A DNA stretch of 64,000 nucleotides. It comes from CBDCGJ01 sp965216645 (GTDB lineage Bacteria > Pseudomonadota > Alphaproteobacteria > GCA-2731375). The translations under genes were made by a program, and so were the position numbers. Below are positions 62,266 through 64,000 of this stretch, one piece after another (position 1 is the stretch's first letter; every line of letters begins with the position of its first letter). The DNA lies in the NCBI GenBank assembly GCA_965216645.1, contig CBDCGJ010000043.1:1-64000 (forward strand), given 5' to 3'. The notes below the pieces were generated by a model. The model did no database searches and had not been told where the DNA came from. It was given only the letters and a program-made list of their open reading frames with translations.

Positions 62266-63845
62266 CAGATATCCACAGTAGTGACGTTATCGTCGTCGGT
62301 GCCGGGGTCGGCGGGTTGTTGGCGGCCCTCAAGCTAGCCCCCTTGCGCGTGACCGTTGTCGCCAAGGCGCCGATGGGGGAGGGGGCGGCCAGCGCCTGGG
62401 CACAAGGCGGCATCGCCGCCGCGATGGCACCCGACGATACGCCCGCTGACCATGCGTTGGATACGCTGGCGACGGCTCAAGGGTTGGGTGTCGATGAGGC
62501 GATCGCGCTATTGACCGAGGAAGGCCCGGCCCGGATCGGCGAACTGATCGAGCTCGGTGTCGCTTTCGATCGAAATGCCGACGGTCAATTGACCTTGGGT
62601 CGCGAAGGCGCTCATCGTCATCGCCGGATCCTGCATGCCCAAGGCGATAGCACGGGACGGGAACTGATGCGGGCTCTCGGCGCGGCCGTCCGTCGGGCGC
62701 AACATATCGAGATACATAGCGGTTTCACGGCACATTCTTTGGTCCGCGATAAAGGCCGCGTGATCGGCGTTTGCGGAGAGGCCGACGGAACGCCGACAAT
62801 TCTGCTCGGGCGCGCCGTGATCCTGGCCACGGGCGGCATCGGCGCGCTTTTCAAATACACCACCAATCCGGCGGAGGCGACCGGCGACGGGGTTGCCATG
62901 GCGGCGCGGGCCGGCGCCCGAATCGCCGACCCCGAATTCGTGCAGTTCCACCCCACCGCCATCGATGTCGGCGTTTCTCCCATGCCGCTAGCGACGGAAG
63001 CCTTGCGGGGCGAAGGCGCGGTGCTGACGACCGGCGACGGTCACCGATTTATGGTTCAGGCCCATGAAGATGCCGAACTGGCGCCGCGGGATGTGGTCGC
63101 CCGTGCGATCTGGCGGCAACGGCAGCGAGGCCGCAAGGTCTTCCTGGACGCCCGTGACTCCGTCGGTGCGGATTTCCCCAACCGATTCCCGACGGTCTTT
63201 GCCCATTGCCGGACCTATGGGATCGATCCGCGTGTGCAACCTATCCCGGTCGCACCAGCGGCGCATTATCATATGGGCGGCGTCCTCGTCGATCCGAACG
63301 GCCGATCATCCGTACCAGGGCTCTGGGCCTGCGGCGAAGTGGCCGCGACGGGGATACACGGGGCCAACCGATTGGCCAGTAACTCCTTGCTCGAGGCCGT
63401 TGTCTTCGCACCACGGGCGGCAGCCGATATCCTGGCGCGGGAAACGACCTCCCCATCGGGGAATGCGAACACATCGCCGCTGACGCGGCTTTCATTGCGA
63501 TCGATCGAGCGTCGGCAGGTGATGAGCCTGGTCGACGACACATACGCCGCATTGGGGTTGATGCGGGACGGCACGCGACTGCGCGCATTTCTTCAACAAA
63601 TCGTCGCGATGGAAAACGACACCGTTTCGCCGTCGGCGGCTTTGACCAATCGGATAACCGTGTTGAAGATGATGACGGTTTCGGCTCTCGCCCGGCAGGA
63701 AAGTCGGGGTGGTCATTTCCGTACCGACTTTCCAAGACCGTCGGATGCGTTCGCGCGCCGCACCATTACGACCCTAAACGATACCGAAACTCAAATCGCG
63801 CATATCCTGCGTGACGAGTTCGAAGACGAACTGAAACAGGCTTGA
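62262..63845 (+). CDS. nadB: L-aspartate oxidase
   Basis: The 527-aa flavoprotein oxidises L-aspartate to iminoaspartate for quinolinate synthesis. It has the FAD motif VIVVGAGVGGLLAALKL (9-25), SAWAQGGIAAAM (about 45-56), HRRILHAQGDSTGREL, GGIGALFKYTTNP and HYHMGGVLVDPNGRSSVPGLWACGE. The C-terminal helical domain is complete. It starts within the nadA stop and ends 4 bp before nadC. Confidence 0.95.
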   Translation: MTDIHSSDVIVVGAGVGGLLAALKLAPLRVTVVAKAPMGEGAASAWAQGGIAAAMAPDDTPADHALDTLATAQGLGVDEAIALLTEEGPARIGELIELGVAFDRNADGQLTLGREGAHRHRRILHAQGDSTGRELMRALGAAVRRAQHIEIHSGFTAHSLVRDKGRVIGVCGEADGTPTILLGRAVILATGGIGALFKYTTNPAEATGDGVAMAARAGARIADPEFVQFHPTAIDVGVSPMPLATEALRGEGAVLTTGDGHRFMVQAHEDAELAPRDVVARAIWRQRQRGRKVFLDARDSVGADFPNRFPTVFAHCRTYGIDPRVQPIPVAPAAHYHMGGVLVDPNGRSSVPGLWACGEVAATGIHGANRLASNSLLEAVVFAPRAAADILARETTSPSGNANTSPLTRLSLRSIERRQVMSLVDDTYAALGLMRDGTRLRAFLQQIVAMENDTVSPSAALTNRITVLKMMTVSALARQESRGGHFRTDFPRPSDAFARRTITTLNDTETQIAHILRDEFEDELKQA

Positions 63846-63849
63846 ACCC

Positions 63850-64000
63850 ATGACAAAACCCGATCTGTCACTATCGCCATTGTTGGTGCGGCGCGCGGTC
63901 GAAGAGGCGTTGCGCGAAGACTTGGGACGCGCTGGCGATATCACCACGGACGGCATCGTGCCGGTAGATGCGACCGCCAGCGCCGATTTCGTTCCAAGGG
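63850..64000 (+). CDS. nadC: Nicotinate-nucleotide pyrophosphorylase, N-terminal part (cut by window edge)
   Basis: Fifty codons are present (MTKPDLSLSPLLVRRAVEEALREDLGRAGDITTDGIVP...). EALREDLGRAGDITT is the characteristic N-terminus of NadC (quinolinate phosphoribosyltransferase), the third enzyme of the operon. The ATG lies 4 bp after the nadB stop. The rest of the gene is outside the window. Confidence 0.92.
   Translation, partial: MTKPDLSLSPLLVRRAVEEALREDLGRAGDITTDGIVPVDATASADFVPR

Noticed and set aside
1..64000. CRISPR arrays, rRNA and tRNA genes
   Set aside because: No regularly spaced short repeats with unique spacers, and no rRNA or tRNA cloverleaf or anticodon pattern, were seen.

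Overview
The window is a GC-rich (about 60 percent) chromosomal segment with short intergenic gaps and many 4-bp start/stop overlaps. The nadQ-nadA-nadB-nadC block, an AsnC-type regulator, LIV-type and TAXI/TRAP transporters, and abundant CoA-, flavin- and molybdenum-dependent catabolic enzymes point to an alphaproteobacterium, probably a free-living (perhaps marine) member of the Rhodospirillales. That assignment is inferred from gene content; no rRNA or tRNA gene was found in the window.

Layout. Positions 1-291 hold the end of an IS481-family element running off the left edge. Positions 400-16900 are mainly degradative: a bifunctional enoyl-CoA hydratase/3-hydroxyacyl-CoA dehydrogenase, a GST, a tight hydrolase run (hydroxyacylglutathione hydrolase, sulfatase, two tandem M20 amidohydrolases, a class-C beta-lactamase-like esterase), an MFS exporter, a lipoprotein, an enoyl-CoA hydratase, a ferritin-like diiron protein with an ACGT palindrome upstream, a gamma-glutamyltransferase and a PiT phosphate transporter. 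An EAL-domain remnant follows a YegS-type lipid kinase in the same frame. A stand-alone acyl-CoA carboxyltransferase comes next.

Positions 19845-35698 look like a catabolic island. Two tandem dimethylglycine/sarcosine dehydrogenase-like flavoproteins and a non-pyrrolysine MttB-family methyltransferase are followed by a divergent class II aldolase, a complete LIV-type ABC transporter and a three-subunit molybdenum hydroxylase. The FAD subunit of the hydroxylase carries the extra four-cysteine loop of 4-hydroxybenzoyl-CoA reductase. A plausible reading is uptake and breakdown of N-methylated and/or aromatic compounds.

Positions 35695-47015 hold a prolyl-oligopeptidase lipoprotein, CreD, a beta-carbonic anhydrase, an acyl-CoA dehydrogenase, an MFS protein, a PAS histidine kinase, and a divergent MaoC-like/ThDP-enzyme pair. 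Positions 47213-56693 hold a TAXI-TRAP transporter followed by an SDR, an M81 (MlrC-like) peptidase, a class V aminotransferase, a PhzF protein, a PCMT-like methyltransferase and a PhyH-type dioxygenase, the last divergent from an Lrp/AsnC regulator. An IS110/IS1111-group insertion with matching 12-bp subterminal inverted repeats sits at 57294-58680 beside a REP-like repeat.

The most unusual gene is at 59639-59983. It encodes a small exported protein whose predicted mature N-terminus is the 18-residue N-terminus of elongation factor Tu (AKEKFERTKPHVNIGTIG), which then stops matching EF-Tu abruptly. The window closes with nadQ and the nadABC operon for de novo NAD synthesis; nadC is cut by the right edge.
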